Source: Anabaena azotica FACHB-119 | Lineage (GTDB): Bacteria > Cyanobacteriota > Cyanobacteriia > Cyanobacteriales > Nostocaceae | DNA length: 64,000 bases | Reading direction: 5' to 3' | Assembly (NCBI RefSeq): GCF_014697625.1 | Contig: NZ_JACJSG010000014.1 | Span: 62,001 to 126,000 of the forward strand | Shown here: one piece after another, positions 35,614 to 44,948 of the stretch | Layout: every line of letters starts with the position of its first letter | Numbering within the stretch: the first letter of the stretch is position 1 | Made by a program: the position numbers and the translations under genes | Notes under the pieces: model-generated | Databases searched by the model: none | What the model was told of the DNA's origin: nothing | The model's input: the letters and a program-made list of their open reading frames with translations, nothing else

Positions 35614-37254
35614 CTAATAGCCAATAAGGGTTGTAACTTGTTGTAATTTTGTCTGATAAACTTTGACTAATCTCTCAATACCTTTAAAACGATAATCTCC
35701 CATTTCTTGAAAATCATCACGTTTTGCAAGTAATTGATAAGTAGCCTCACTAATGACGCATTCACTAGGCGGACAAACTGCTTCCATACGTGCAGCTAAA
35801 TTAATTGTTCCGCCTAATGCTGTGTATTCTACTCTTTGGGAACTCCCAACATCGCCGACAACCGCTTTACCACTGTTAATGGCGATACGTAACTGTAGCG
35901 GTTCTTTCCAAAAGCCGTTGGCGTTGAGATGTTCCATACGCTTCAGCATGGCTTTAGCAGCAGTCGTGGCGCGATCGGCGTGGTCGGCTTGGGGTTCGGG
36001 AGCGCCAAAAAATGCCATAATACAATCACCGATGTATTTATCTAACGTACCGCCACAAGCAAAGACTTCTTGCAGCATCTCTTCAAATAAATTATTTAAT
36101 AATTCGGCGATCGCAGTTGGTGTTAACTTCTCGGAAATAGCCGTAAACCCAACCAAGTCAGCAAACAAAATACTGATTTCGCTTTCCGCAGGCGGTAAAC
36201 GTCCATCTACTGAACCACCTACAGAGATTAACTGCTGCACAACCGCCGGCGAATGATAGCGTTCTAAGCGATGACGAATTACTTCTTCGGTTTTCAGTTT
36301 ATCAGCTAATAACCAACGTTGCACGCTAGAAGCTACTAAGTTTGCTAAAGCTGAAAAAAAGCTGAGTTCTTCCTCACCATCTCTTTCCCAATGAGAAGAA
36401 GACAAATGCGCGTCAGCATAAAGCACACCTACTACCTTACTTTCGTCCCATAAGGGTACAGCCATTGCGCTACGAATACCTTTGAGTAAAATGCTGTGTT
36501 CGCTAGAAAAACGCTCATCTTTGTGCGTATCAGCAGTTTGAATGACGATTTTTTCTTCAAATACCTTTTGGCAGATACTACGACTAATCCAACTACCATC
36601 CGCAAGTAAATATTTCTGTTGAGTTTTATCTCTAGTACCTGCATTCACTAATTCTAAATGACCGCAACCATTAACGTCAATTAATAACGCCAATCGGTCA
36701 ATACTACTAAGGTAACGGAATACAACCTGTTGCACTTGTGAGAAAATTTCTTCAATTGATGCTGCTGCACTGAGATTTTTGGCAATATCTACTAAATCTT
36801 TCAACCTAGCAATGGTTTTATTTTTATTGCCGATATCGCCATCATCACTATGAGATTCTATCCATTGTTGTTGTAGCTGTTTGGCGCTGCGAAAAATTGT
36901 TCTTTGTTCGCCAGCCTCTTCAACTTGGATGTGCTTAGTCGCTGCTACTGTAGGGGGAGTTTGAAACAGCACGACTACATTCACGTTACCTAGCCAAATT
37001 ACATCACCATGCTGTAAAGGCTGGGGATCTGTGACTACCCTTTGATTAACTTGTGTCCCGTTTTTACTCCCCAAGTCCTCAATTACCCATTTACCATTAG
37101 CTTGCTTTACCAGTTGGGCGTGTTTGCGAGAAATGCCTCCATAGGGTAAGTATAAATTACATTCCGGCAACCGCCCAATTGTGAATACATTCTCATTCAC
37201 GGTGACAGTTGTTTCCGTATCTCCTTGTTGTAGGCGTAAAGTCAGTTCAGTCAT
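35614..37254 (-). CDS. FHA-GAF adenylate cyclase
   Basis: A 546-residue signalling enzyme. Residues about 20-95 are an FHA domain (FTIGRLPECNLYLPYGGISR, then DLGSKNGTQVN); about 165-310 a GAF domain (AVPLWDESKVVGVLYADAH); about 355-510 a class III cyclase. Catalytic features: EISILFADLVGF with the metal aspartate, TLDKYIGDCIMAFFG with the lysine, and EYTALGGTINLAARM, where a threonine fills the adenine-selecting position, as in other cyanobacterial cyclases. It should make cAMP, with the FHA domain linking to phosphothreonine signals. Anabaena CyaD has this domain order, to my memory, but identity is not proven. Confidence 0.85.
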   Translation of the reverse strand: MTELTLRLQQGDTETTVTVNENVFTIGRLPECNLYLPYGGISRKHAQLVKQANGKWVIEDLGSKNGTQVNQRVVTDPQPLQHGDVIWLGNVNVVVLFQTPPTVAATKHIQVEEAGEQRTIFRSAKQLQQQWIESHSDDGDIGNKNKTIARLKDLVDIAKNLSAAASIEEIFSQVQQVVFRYLSSIDRLALLIDVNGCGHLELVNAGTRDKTQQKYLLADGSWISRSICQKVFEEKIVIQTADTHKDERFSSEHSILLKGIRSAMAVPLWDESKVVGVLYADAHLSSSHWERDGEEELSFFSALANLVASSVQRWLLADKLKTEEVIRHRLERYHSPAVVQQLISVGGSVDGRLPPAESEISILFADLVGFTAISEKLTPTAIAELLNNLFEEMLQEVFACGGTLDKYIGDCIMAFFGAPEPQADHADRATTAAKAMLKRMEHLNANGFWKEPLQLRIAINSGKAVVGDVGSSQRVEYTALGGTINLAARMEAVCPPSECVISEATYQLLAKRDDFQEMGDYRFKGIERLVKVYQTKLQQVTTLIGY

Positions 37255-37694
37255 TGGTTTAATCTGTCTATGCTGGGGACTGGGAACACAAACTTATCTG
37301 GGTAAAGGATGTACAGATGGCCTTTACCTTTTCTTTATCGCATTGTAAAAGGCGATCGACAACTATATGTAGTAAATATTACGCATTAATTATATGCAAA
37401 TTTTTTAAAAGCTTTGTGCAAAAAGATTCAGCGAAATTACTGAATTTCCAAAAAGATAATTTGCTTGTATATGAGAAACAATAGTATTTTGTGTTTACTT
37501 ATACGATATTTATGCTTAAGAAAACTAAAATTCTTCTTTTAAGTAGACTTAACTACCTTTACAATTTATTTATAATATCTATATCCAAAAAACACACAGA
37601 ATTTAGCCAAATATTATTTGAGGAAATAATATTAAGAGAGCGTTGGGAATATCTACCAGACTGAGTATTAACTAATTACTAACTGTTATCTCTT
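37255..37694. other. AT-rich divergent spacer
   Basis: Between the divergent adenylate cyclase and VanZ-like genes, 440 bp, very AT-rich. It must hold both promoters. I see no strong palindrome, tandem repeat or gene in it. Confidence 0.5.
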
Positions 37695-39191
37695 ATGGTT
37701 AAAATACAGAAACTCACGCCAAAGTATAATTTTTTATTCTTACTGGCTACAACTTTAATTATATTAATAGCCACACTTTATCCGTTTAACTTTTCCCAAA
37801 TACAATTGTTGTCATTATCTACAATTATTGCTAATTTTAATCATTCGAGTACTTTTCAAGACCAACTAAATAATGTTCTATTATTTATCCCCTTGGGCTT
37901 CAGTTTTACTAATTTGTTGTCAAAATCAAGTAAAAAAAATCTATCAAAGCTTTTTTTAGCTATTTTATTTAGTTTTAGCTTATCATTAACAGTTGAACTT
38001 TTACAAATATTCTTACCCTCTAGAAGCCCTACACCTGCTGATTTATTGAATAATACAGTGGGAGGAATGTTTGGGTTTATTTGCTTTTATATCTGGAATG
38101 CAAAAAGCTTTAGTAGTACAGTTGAGAAATTAGAAACAAGTCGAGCTAGTCAATCACGTAAACAAATAGTCGTTTTGTTTATTGCCTATTTGTTCTTGGC
38201 ATTATTTATTTCCTTTTTGTGGCAAAGTGCAACTAATTTAAGTAATTGGGATAGTAATTATCGCTTAAGTATAGGCAATGAAGTTATAGGAAATAGACCT
38301 TGGCAAGGATATGTAGCAGAAATTTATATTGCTGATAGAGCTATATCCAAAAATGAAGCATCACAAGGTTTATCTAATGCTAGTTACTTTAATCAACTTG
38401 GTAATTCTTTAGTAGCACATTATGAATTAAATGGTAAATGTTGCTATCAAGACCAAACCGGAAATCAGCCCAAATTATTATGGCGAGGAAAGCCTGTAAC
38501 TGTACCAGAAAGCCAGGGTGTGTTTCTGAGTGCAAATCATTGGTTGAGAACATCTGCTCCTGTGACGACTCTCAGCCAAAGAATTAGTCAGACATCAGAG
38601 TTTACCATTAGTACTGCGATCGCTACTACAAAATTAGACCAGAAAGGCCCTGCAAGGATTATATCTATTGCTGATAGTTCTCTACGCCGCAATTTGACCT
38701 TGGCACAACAAGGAAATAGCTTAGATTTACGCTTACGTACACCGCTTACAGGGGAGAACGGGTCAGATTTAAATCTAAATATACCTAACATTTTTACAGA
38801 TAATTATCTTCATCATATTATCATCACCTACGCCAGAGGTACTATGCAAGTTTATGTAGACAATATAGATAATTTCTACTCTTTTAACTTGCTAGATTTA
38901 ATTCCTAGAGAACAACGCATTTTTTATTATGCCATAACTTTTATTCCTTTAGGCATAGGCTTAAGTATAATAACTCTGCTAGCTCAAAAGAGATTAATAT
39001 TTTATCGATTTGTATTTTATAGTGGAGTATTGATACCTTCTTTAATGTTAGAAACCATTTTAGTAAGTGAAAGTGGCAAGAATTTCAGCCTAAAAAACTT
39101 ATTACTGGGTATTTCATTTACAGCATTAACTATGCTGCTTTTGAGAGTAAGGGCGGCGCGATTAAAAAAAGTACATAAATTTCAGTTTTAG
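37695..39191 (+). CDS. VanZ-like membrane protein with LamG/concanavalin-like domain
   Basis: A 498-residue protein. The N-terminal about 130 residues contain four membrane spans with a VanZ pattern (LNNVLLFIPLGFSFTNLL, SLTVELLQIFLPSRSPTPAD, LLNNTVGGMFGFICFYI). After another span at about 160 (VVLFIAYLFLALFISF), residues about 190-400 look like a LamG/concanavalin domain (ISKNEASQGLSNASYFNQLG, HIIITYARGTMQVYVDN), followed by three C-terminal spans. The fusion suggests surface polymer or glycan binding, possibly linked with the exosortase system; this is inference. Codon use is AT-rich compared with neighbours. Confidence 0.7.
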   Translation: MVKIQKLTPKYNFLFLLATTLIILIATLYPFNFSQIQLLSLSTIIANFNHSSTFQDQLNNVLLFIPLGFSFTNLLSKSSKKNLSKLFLAILFSFSLSLTVELLQIFLPSRSPTPADLLNNTVGGMFGFICFYIWNAKSFSSTVEKLETSRASQSRKQIVVLFIAYLFLALFISFLWQSATNLSNWDSNYRLSIGNEVIGNRPWQGYVAEIYIADRAISKNEASQGLSNASYFNQLGNSLVAHYELNGKCCYQDQTGNQPKLLWRGKPVTVPESQGVFLSANHWLRTSAPVTTLSQRISQTSEFTISTAIATTKLDQKGPARIISIADSSLRRNLTLAQQGNSLDLRLRTPLTGENGSDLNLNIPNIFTDNYLHHIIITYARGTMQVYVDNIDNFYSFNLLDLIPREQRIFYYAITFIPLGIGLSIITLLAQKRLIFYRFVFYSGVLIPSLMLETILVSESGKNFSLKNLLLGISFTALTMLLLRVRAARLKKVHKFQF

Positions 39192-39268
39192 TTATATACA
39201 TTTATCTATTTTCTGTTTGCTTTTAATTGTTGATACCAATTCTATGAGAAGCTGCAACAGACAAATTC

Positions 39269-39298
39269 TGTAGAGACGTTGCATGCAACGTCTCTACA
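39269..39298. repeat. Perfect 30-bp palindrome, TGTAGAGA family
   Basis: TGTAGAGACGTTGCA followed by its exact inverse. It equals the copy at 6674-6703 except for a paired change of two bases in the centre, which keeps the palindrome intact. Confidence 0.75.
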
Positions 39299-39335
39299 AC
39301 AACTTGACAATCAACAGCATGGGTAAGGGTACAAA

Positions 39336-39363
39336 GTAGGGGCGCACATCTGTGCGCCCCTAC
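39336..39363. repeat. Perfect 28-bp palindrome, GGGGCGCACA family
   Basis: GTAGGGGCGCACA, TC, TGTGCGCCCCTAC. A related copy with GGGCGCACA arms follows the nitroreductase gene at 52844-52863. Confidence 0.75.
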
Positions 39364-39647
39364 CCACGTATTTGTCGCATTCTTTTTTCAAATTGGTATT
39401 ATTTCGGGCTATTTTTACGCAAAGCTGCGATGCGTTCACGCATAGTTTATTAATGCCAATACCATAATATTGACTTGTTCAGACTTATCAAATTTATAGC
39501 AATTATCTAAAAATAATTCATTTAATATCAATTAATAAATCATTGTTCTGAGAAAAAATTAAACTTAATATACTTTGTAACAGCTTCTTAAAACTCTGTT
39601 ATTCCCTAATACCTTTGGCAATTTTTATTATCACTACCGAACGAAAA

Positions 39648-40334
39648 ATGACAATTATGTTTGGTTCACGTCTCGCCTGGCTTGTTCCTGTAACGTTAAC
39701 TTTACTCGGTTTAGGGACAAGTATACAAACAGCAAAAGCAGAGAATACTAATAATTATCAATTTAGCGTTGACTACTCTACATTGGTTGAATTAGATTTC
39801 AACTATAGACCAGACTTAGAAATTGTTAGAGCAACCATCACAGGTGAGAGTACCACAGATGCTCCTTATGGTTTAGATTTTTTTACCAGCAACACCTACG
39901 GTAAACTTCAACCTGTTGAAGATCCATCAATTCGCAGATATAACTTTAATTCAGACCCTAGCGTATTTGGTTTATCAGAGGAACCAACACTTTTTGATGT
40001 TTATTATGGTAGTGGGGATAACAAATTATTTGGTAGAGCCAATGACAGGGCGGAGATTAATCTTACAGAAGGGACTATTAGGGGTGGTGGTACTATAACT
40101 ATTTATGATGGAACAGGCATATTTAAAAATGCTACAGGTACTATAACTTTTACCCAACAAGATAGGCTTGATCCTTCAGGAGGCCCTAGTAGGGGGTTGG
40201 CTACACTCAACTTCAACTTGCAGACTCCCCAGGAAGTTCCAGAACCAGCAGCTACCACAACTTTAATTGGTACAGGTGTCGTCGCAGCCGGTTTACAAAT
40301 CAGAAAACGCAAAACTGAAAAGTTGAAAGTATAG
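39648..40334 (+). CDS. PEP-CTERM surface protein (likely cyanoexosortase substrate)
   Basis: A 228-residue exported protein. The signal peptide is AWLVPVTLTLLGLGTSIQTA followed by KAEN. The mature part is rich in aromatic, Asp and Asn residues. The C-terminus is a PEP-CTERM sorting signal: the motif VPEPAATTT, a hydrophobic span LIGTGVVAAGLQ and the basic tail IRKRKTEKLKV. Exosortases cut at this motif. The cyanoexosortase A gene at 19026-19946 is the obvious partner, though 20 kb away. I start at the ATG at 39648; the frame also has a TTG at 39615. The mature function is unknown. Confidence 0.85.
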   Translation: MTIMFGSRLAWLVPVTLTLLGLGTSIQTAKAENTNNYQFSVDYSTLVELDFNYRPDLEIVRATITGESTTDAPYGLDFFTSNTYGKLQPVEDPSIRRYNFNSDPSVFGLSEEPTLFDVYYGSGDNKLFGRANDRAEINLTEGTIRGGGTITIYDGTGIFKNATGTITFTQQDRLDPSGGPSRGLATLNFNLQTPQEVPEPAATTTLIGTGVVAAGLQIRKRKTEKLKV

Positions 40335-40393
40335 CAGGGGACAGGTGATAGGTGACAGGAAACAGCTATAAAACCCCTTTTCTTTTAGTTAGT

Positions 40394-40511
40394 AGTGGCG
40401 TGGCAAAACTAAACTTGTGCATTAGCCAACAATCTATCATCCTATTCATCTGCGTTCATCTGCGTTCATCTGCGTTCAAATCTAATACAAAATTTTAGCC
40501 TAGATAAGCCA
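40394..40511. repeat. Modular element, fourth copy
   Basis: TAGTGGCGTGGCAAAACTAA, then TTGTGCATTAGCCAACAATC as in module 1 at 17088, three TTCATCTGCG units, and a right end AATTTTAGCCTAGATAAGCC. The outer ends have diverged more than in the 17-kb copies, so it is probably an older insertion. Confidence 0.7.
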
Positions 40512-40609
40512 GTAGGGTGCGTCAGTATGAATATTTTCTTGATATAGCTAGAGTTTCTTGTACTGACGCACCCTACATTTTGGATATTTTTTATCTGGAA
40601 TTCCCTTAA
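40512..40609. repeat. Dispersed palindromic element, copy B
   Basis: GTAGGGTGCGTCAGTA (40512-40527) and TACTGACGCACCCTAC (40561-40576) are spaced exactly as in copy A at 22897, with a diverged centre, followed by the same 33-base tail (ATTTTGGATATTTTTT and on). The two copies define a unit of about 98 bp. It follows directly on a modular element. Confidence 0.8.
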
Positions 40610-40729
40610 AAGTGCCTACAAGTTGAATGTTTTCACACCTAACTCTTATCTCGCATAAAACTATATTTTCAGGCGGGATGGGCTTTAGATTTGCTGTGAA
40701 TCTTTTTGATTTTGTCTTGCTGACTTCAT

Positions 40730-41611
40730 TTACATGGGCGGTAACTCTAAAGGGACTGTTCCTAAGAAACCCTTGCGATAATCTGTTAATAGTTGCCTAG
40801 CGGTTCTTTCTACATCACCTTTGTAACGATGTTCTGCTAGGGCGTGTAAATAACCTTCTCCTGTGTGGGGTATGGGGTCGAGTTCATAACGAGCGTATAA
40901 GGGCGATTTTGGTAGTAATTCACCGGCTTGTTCTTCCAGAGAAGTAAGTAAATCTACTAATGCTGCTGCTACTAGCTGATTGTCGTATGATGCTTCACCA
41001 ATATCATCACAAATTGCTAGTTTCACTGCTGCTTCTTGATTACCTAATTTAGCGGGAATGACACCAGGTGCATCTAGTAATTCTAACTGGTCAGAAATTC
41101 GCACCCAGCGTAGCTGACGAGTCACCCCTGGACGGGCTGCACTTTCTACAACTCGCTTACCCAATAAGCGGTTAATTAAGGCTGATTTGCCAACGTTAGG
41201 AAAACCAATGACAACTGCACGGACGGGACGAGGTAGCATTCCCCGATCGCGTCTTCGTTGATTCAGTTCTACCCCAGCAGCTTGGGCTGCTTTTGACACC
41301 GCCACGACACCTTGACCATGTTGTGCATTGGTAAAATAAGGTGTTTCGCCACGATTTTTAAAATAATCTACCCACAGCGATCGCACTTGTGCAGGTATCA
41401 TATCCAAGCGATTGATTACCAACACTCGCGTTTTACTTCCCACCCACTCATCTATTTGTGGATGGTGCGTAGCTAAAGGTATCCGTGCATCTCTCACCTC
41501 AAATACCACATCTACCCGCGATAGCTGTTCCTTGAGGTTCTTTTCCGCCTTGGCAATATGCCCCGGATACCATTGGATTAAGTTTAATTTGTAGTTATCT
41601 GTTAAGCCCAT
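40730..41611 (-). CDS. ylqF: Ribosome biogenesis GTPase YlqF/RbgA
   Basis: A 293-residue circularly permuted GTPase that matures the large ribosomal subunit. The G motifs come in permuted order: NRLDMIP (G4) near residue 67, then GFPNVGKSALINRLLG (G1) and SAARPGVTRQLRW (G2), and LLDAPGVIPA (G3). The N-terminus QWYPGHIAKAEKNLKEQLSR is the typical start. No anomalies. Single leftward gene; its upstream spacer has AGTTGACAGTTGACAG repeats. Confidence 0.9.
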   Translation of the reverse strand: MGLTDNYKLNLIQWYPGHIAKAEKNLKEQLSRVDVVFEVRDARIPLATHHPQIDEWVGSKTRVLVINRLDMIPAQVRSLWVDYFKNRGETPYFTNAQHGQGVVAVSKAAQAAGVELNQRRRDRGMLPRPVRAVVIGFPNVGKSALINRLLGKRVVESAARPGVTRQLRWVRISDQLELLDAPGVIPAKLGNQEAAVKLAICDDIGEASYDNQLVAAALVDLLTSLEEQAGELLPKSPLYARYELDPIPHTGEGYLHALAEHRYKGDVERTARQLLTDYRKGFLGTVPLELPPM

Positions 41612-41691
41612 AGTTATCAGTTGACAGTTGACAGTTAACAGTTGACAGTTGTGATTTTCTTCCTGCCCTCGGCCTACGGCCTCCTGCCTTC

Positions 41692-42075
41692 TTAATTATT
41701 ACCTGTAATAGCTTGATGCAAAATCAGACGATTGCCGTCTGGGTCGTAGGCGTAAATTTCTCGACCGTGGGAGGCGATCGCAATTTCTCCTGGTGGCGGA
41801 TAACCTAAATTGGTGATGTGTGCGATCGCAACTTCTAAGTTATTTACCTCTAAACACAAACTTACCTTACTTTTGGCTGCATTTTGAAATTCTAACTCGT
41901 GAGTTTGTTTAGGTTTAAAAATTCCCAATCGCATTCCAGCCAGATTAAACTCAGCATACACATTGGGGATGTTGGTTATTGGTTGTTGTTGTAATAAGTT
42001 AGTGTAAAAATTGACTAGCTTATCAAGATTGATTGTTGCCAGAGTCATCAGTGCTGTTGTGTAGTTAATGGTCAT
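41692..42075 (-). CDS. VOC (glyoxalase/bleomycin-resistance) family protein
   Basis: A 127-residue single-domain VOC protein: LDKLVNFYTNLLQQQPITNI, LAGMRLGIFKP, then CLEVNNLEVAIAHITNLGYP and YAYDPDGNRLILHQAI. The tail is the usual beta-alpha-beta end of the fold. Metal ligands cannot be assigned reliably without alignment, so the activity (glyoxalase, dioxygenase or binding protein) is open. It lies leftward upstream of the ylqF gene. Confidence 0.75.
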   Translation of the reverse strand: MTINYTTALMTLATINLDKLVNFYTNLLQQQPITNIPNVYAEFNLAGMRLGIFKPKQTHELEFQNAAKSKVSLCLEVNNLEVAIAHITNLGYPPPGEIAIASHGREIYAYDPDGNRLILHQAITGNN

Positions 42076-42155
42076 TGGTCAGTAGGCAGTTGACAGTTAT
42101 CAGGAAGCTTCCCCTTCCCCCTTCCCCCTTCCCCTTTCCCCCTTCCCCTTTCAAG

Positions 42156-42192
42156 AAAAAGGAGTATTTAGCGTGCTAAACACTCCTTTTTT
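42156..42192 (-). terminator. Terminator of the DAHP synthase gene
   Basis: GGAGTATTTAGC and GCTAAACACTCC pair with one G-T wobble, with TTTTT following on the minus strand, about 30 bases after the stop codon. A/T runs on both sides also suggest bidirectional use. Confidence 0.8.
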
Positions 42193-42220
42193 TAATCAAT
42201 AAGTTGACTTAAATCTATTT

Positions 42221-43279
42221 TTATGCTATTGCAGCTACTGGTTGCGGCCAGCGTCCTACGGCTTTACCTATAACTGCTAATTCTTGCATTAAATGGTCGA
42301 AACGCTCTGGTGTCAGGGATTGTGGCCCGTCGGATAGGGCTTTTTTAGGATTGGGGTGTACTTCTATCATCAGGGAATCGCTACCAGCTGCGATCGCCGC
42401 CATAGCCATTGAAGGCACAAACTCAGCCCAACCTGTACCATGACTGGGGTCAATCATAATAGGTAGGTGAGTCAACTTCCGCAATACCGGCACGACCGAC
42501 AAATCTAGAGTATTACGTGTATACTGACGGTCAAAAGTACGTATACCCCTTTCGCATAAAATTACATTCGGGTTGCCTGCTGCCAGAATATACTCGGCTG
42601 CCATTAACCAATCTTCAATAGTAGCAGCCATACCCCGCTTCAGCAGCACTGGCTTTGGTTGCGCCCCTACTTTTTTCAGCAGGGAGAAATTCTGCATATT
42701 TCTTGCGCCTACCTGAATAACATCAGCCACTTCCGCGATAATTTCCAATTCCGCCGCGTCCATAACTTCAGTGATCACACCCAAGCCACTAACTTCTCGC
42801 GCCTTTGCCAACAATTCCAAAGCACTTTCGCCATGTCCTTGGAAGGCGTAAGGGGAAGTACGAGGCTTATACGCACCACCGCGCAAAAACTTAGCTCCAG
42901 ATGCTTTGACGCGCTGCGCCGTCTCAACGATCATTTCCTCATTTTCGACAGAACAGGGGCCAGCCACCACCACCAAAGGATGATGTTCACCAAATATAAC
43001 TGGGCCATCAGGCGTATTCACCACCACTTCCGAAGCTTCGCCATGACGATATTGACGGCTAGCTCGTTTATAAGGCAATTCTACTCGTAATACTTGCTCA
43101 ATCCAAGGGCTAACTTCCTGAATTTGTAAGGGATCTAAATCGGCAGTTTCCCCTACTAAACCAATTACAACTTTGTGTTTGCCGACAATTTTTTCTGGTG
43201 TCAGCCCCCAACTACTTAATTCTTCACTAATACGGTTGATTTCCACTTCCGGGGAACCAACTTTCATGACTACTATCAT
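42221..43279 (-). CDS. aroF: 3-deoxy-7-phosphoheptulonate (DAHP) synthase
   Basis: A 352-residue enzyme of the type I-beta (AroF, TIGR01361-like) class. It condenses phosphoenolpyruvate with erythrose-4-phosphate, the entry step of aromatic amino acid synthesis. Signatures: VVVAGPCSVENEEMIVETA, FLRGGAYKPRTSPYAFQG, LLKRGMAATIEDWL, and LPIMIDPSHGTGW. The first about 70 residues form the ferredoxin-like regulatory extension (VVMKVGSPEVEINRISEELS). The ATG at 43279 follows AAGGA with suitable spacing. It ends in a clear terminator. Confidence 0.9.
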   Translation of the reverse strand: MIVVMKVGSPEVEINRISEELSSWGLTPEKIVGKHKVVIGLVGETADLDPLQIQEVSPWIEQVLRVELPYKRASRQYRHGEASEVVVNTPDGPVIFGEHHPLVVVAGPCSVENEEMIVETAQRVKASGAKFLRGGAYKPRTSPYAFQGHGESALELLAKAREVSGLGVITEVMDAAELEIIAEVADVIQVGARNMQNFSLLKKVGAQPKPVLLKRGMAATIEDWLMAAEYILAAGNPNVILCERGIRTFDRQYTRNTLDLSVVPVLRKLTHLPIMIDPSHGTGWAEFVPSMAMAAIAAGSDSLMIEVHPNPKKALSDGPQSLTPERFDHLMQELAVIGKAVGRWPQPVAAIA

Positions 43280-43317
43280 ATAAAAATCCTTAATTAATAG
43301 TGATCAGTATTTGAGTC

Positions 43318-43395
43318 AGGGGACTGGGGATTGGGTACTGGGGACTGGGTAGTGATAAGTAAGTAGTTCTTCTGCCTCCTGCCTCCTGCCTCCTG
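43318..43395. repeat. GGGGACTGGG and TCCTGCC repeats
   Basis: Imperfect GGGGACTGGGGA units followed by three CTCCTGC units upstream of the DAHP synthase gene, of the usual intergenic tandem type. Confidence 0.6.
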
Positions 43396-43465
43396 AAAAA
43401 CAATAGGCTTTATCCTGGTTCTTCTATATTAATTGCTGACCTGATCAACGATTTAAAGTGAAGTA

Positions 43466-43494
43466 CCACAGGTTTCGCTACGCTGCACCTGTGG
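43466..43494. mobile_element. Right-end hairpin of the tnpB element
   Basis: CCACAGGT (43466-43473) and ACCTGTGG (43487-43494) form a subterminal hairpin with the tnpB stop codon (43478-43480) inside its loop. In IS200/IS605-type elements the 3' end of tnpB and the following bases make the reRNA (omega RNA). The precise element end and guide were not determined. Confidence 0.5.
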
Positions 43495-44656
43495 CTTCCT
43501 GTCCTGAACCAGTATCTCGGTTCATACCTAGTATCTCAACTAGCTGATCAGGCGTAAATTTCCCTTCTTCCAAGGGTATTTTTGACTCAGAGAACAACAT
43601 CAGGTTGAGGGCAGCATTAATATCTCTGTCCCAAAAACTTTTGCACTCTGGACACTCCCACTCACGAATGGCAAGTGTTAAATCTTGTTTGATGTAGCCA
43701 CAATTAGAGCATCTTTTTGAACTGGGAAAAAATCTGTCTACATAATGAACTTCACAACCGTAGACATCTCCCTTGTATTCCAACATTGTGAGGAAATTAC
43801 CCCACGCTACATCGCTTATCTGTTTGGCGAGTTTACGGTTTTTTACCATTCCCTTAATATTTAGACTTTCTGCTGATATTCTTTGGTTCTCGGATACCAG
43901 TTTCAGACTAATTTTGTGTTGGTAATCTTGCCGTTGTAATCGTACTCTTTCGTGAATCTTAGCTACAGCCAATCTAGCTTTACTGCGATTACTAGAGCCT
44001 TTATTTTTTCTGCTTAATCTCCTCTGTCTTATTTTCAGTCGGCGTAAAGATTTTTGAAAATACTTAGGGTTCTCAAACTTATCACCCTTTGATGTGATTG
44101 CAAATTCTTTGAGTCCTAAATCCAAACCAATCTTGTCACCATTCAAAGGTGCATGAGGGATATCTTGCTCGGTTACTATTGATGCGTAATATTTACCAGA
44201 TGGGATCTTAAATATGGTGACATTTTTTGGTGTTCCTAACATCTCCCTATGGATTACCATCTTGATAGGTGTCATCTTAGGGAGATTGAGAAACCCATTA
44301 TTGTCTATTAAAAAGTGTTGTGGCACTCTGAAAGATTGCCGATTGCTTTTCTTTTTAAAGTTTGGGAATCCTCCTACCTTTTTAAAAAATCTAACAAATG
44401 CTGACTCTAAATCCTTAAGAGTCTGTTGTAATGCTTGGGAGTTAACCTCTTTAAGCCATTCAAATTCTGACTTTAAACCTGTTAAAAGCTTTGCCCATTC
44501 TTTGTAACGCAGAGACTTTTTAGACTCAGCGTAAACATCTGTCGTGAGTCTCAAAAAATGGTTGTACACAAACCTGGAGCAACCAAAACACTTTGCCAAA
44601 AATGCTGATTGCTCTTTATTTGGATACAGTCTGAATTTGTAAGCCTTATTTCCCAT
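43478..44656 (-). CDS. tnpB: TnpB RNA-guided nuclease (IS200/IS605 family, solitary)
   Basis: A 392-residue TnpB, apparently complete. The RuvC residues are all visible: D in IGLDLGLKEFAITSKG, E in RISAESLNIKGM and D in FWDRDINAALNLM. The zinc finger is CSNCGYIKQ with ECPEC. The N-terminus is YKFRLYPNKEQSAFLAKCFG. No tnpA is adjacent, so this is an IS1341-type solitary copy. I use the ATG at 44656; the longer frame begins at a TTG (44683). The RuvC set being intact suggests it is still a working nuclease. Confidence 0.85.
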   Translation of the reverse strand: MGNKAYKFRLYPNKEQSAFLAKCFGCSRFVYNHFLRLTTDVYAESKKSLRYKEWAKLLTGLKSEFEWLKEVNSQALQQTLKDLESAFVRFFKKVGGFPNFKKKSNRQSFRVPQHFLIDNNGFLNLPKMTPIKMVIHREMLGTPKNVTIFKIPSGKYYASIVTEQDIPHAPLNGDKIGLDLGLKEFAITSKGDKFENPKYFQKSLRRLKIRQRRLSRKNKGSSNRSKARLAVAKIHERVRLQRQDYQHKISLKLVSENQRISAESLNIKGMVKNRKLAKQISDVAWGNFLTMLEYKGDVYGCEVHYVDRFFPSSKRCSNCGYIKQDLTLAIREWECPECKSFWDRDINAALNLMLFSESKIPLEEGKFTPDQLVEILGMNRDTGSGQEATGAA

Positions 44657-44948
44657 GAGGCTTAATATACAATACTTATCCAATTCAAGTCAATTAGTTA
44701 AGTGCCATAGACTTTGGCTTTGCTCTCCCATGCCACACTCCGCTACGCTGCGTATGGTGTCGAACCGCAAAGATGATAAATACTTATACTATAAAAAACT
44801 TGAGCGCCCAGTGCCTTTTACTACTTATGGGATTTAGTGGCTGATTTATCAGCATTTGGTAATGTTGAAGTTATGCAAATATAAACTTCAACATTGACTC
44901 CAACACTTACCCAACAAGAAAGTTATCTGAACACTTGAGCGCCGTTTT
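44657..44948. other. Spacer with the probable left end of the tnpB element
   Basis: 292 bp upstream of tnpB. It contains CCATGCCACACTCCGCTACG followed by CTGCGTATGG, which could fold imperfectly and shares GCTACGCTGC with the right-end hairpin. The left end of the element should be here, but I cannot place it. Confidence 0.35.

Larger units (their letters stand above)
39192..39647. other. Spacer with two palindromes
   Basis: This 456-bp spacer carries a TGTAGAGA-family palindrome at 39269-39298 and a GTAGGGGCGCACA palindrome at 39336-39363. The 3' part is AT-rich and is the leader and promoter of the PEP-CTERM gene. Confidence 0.5.
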
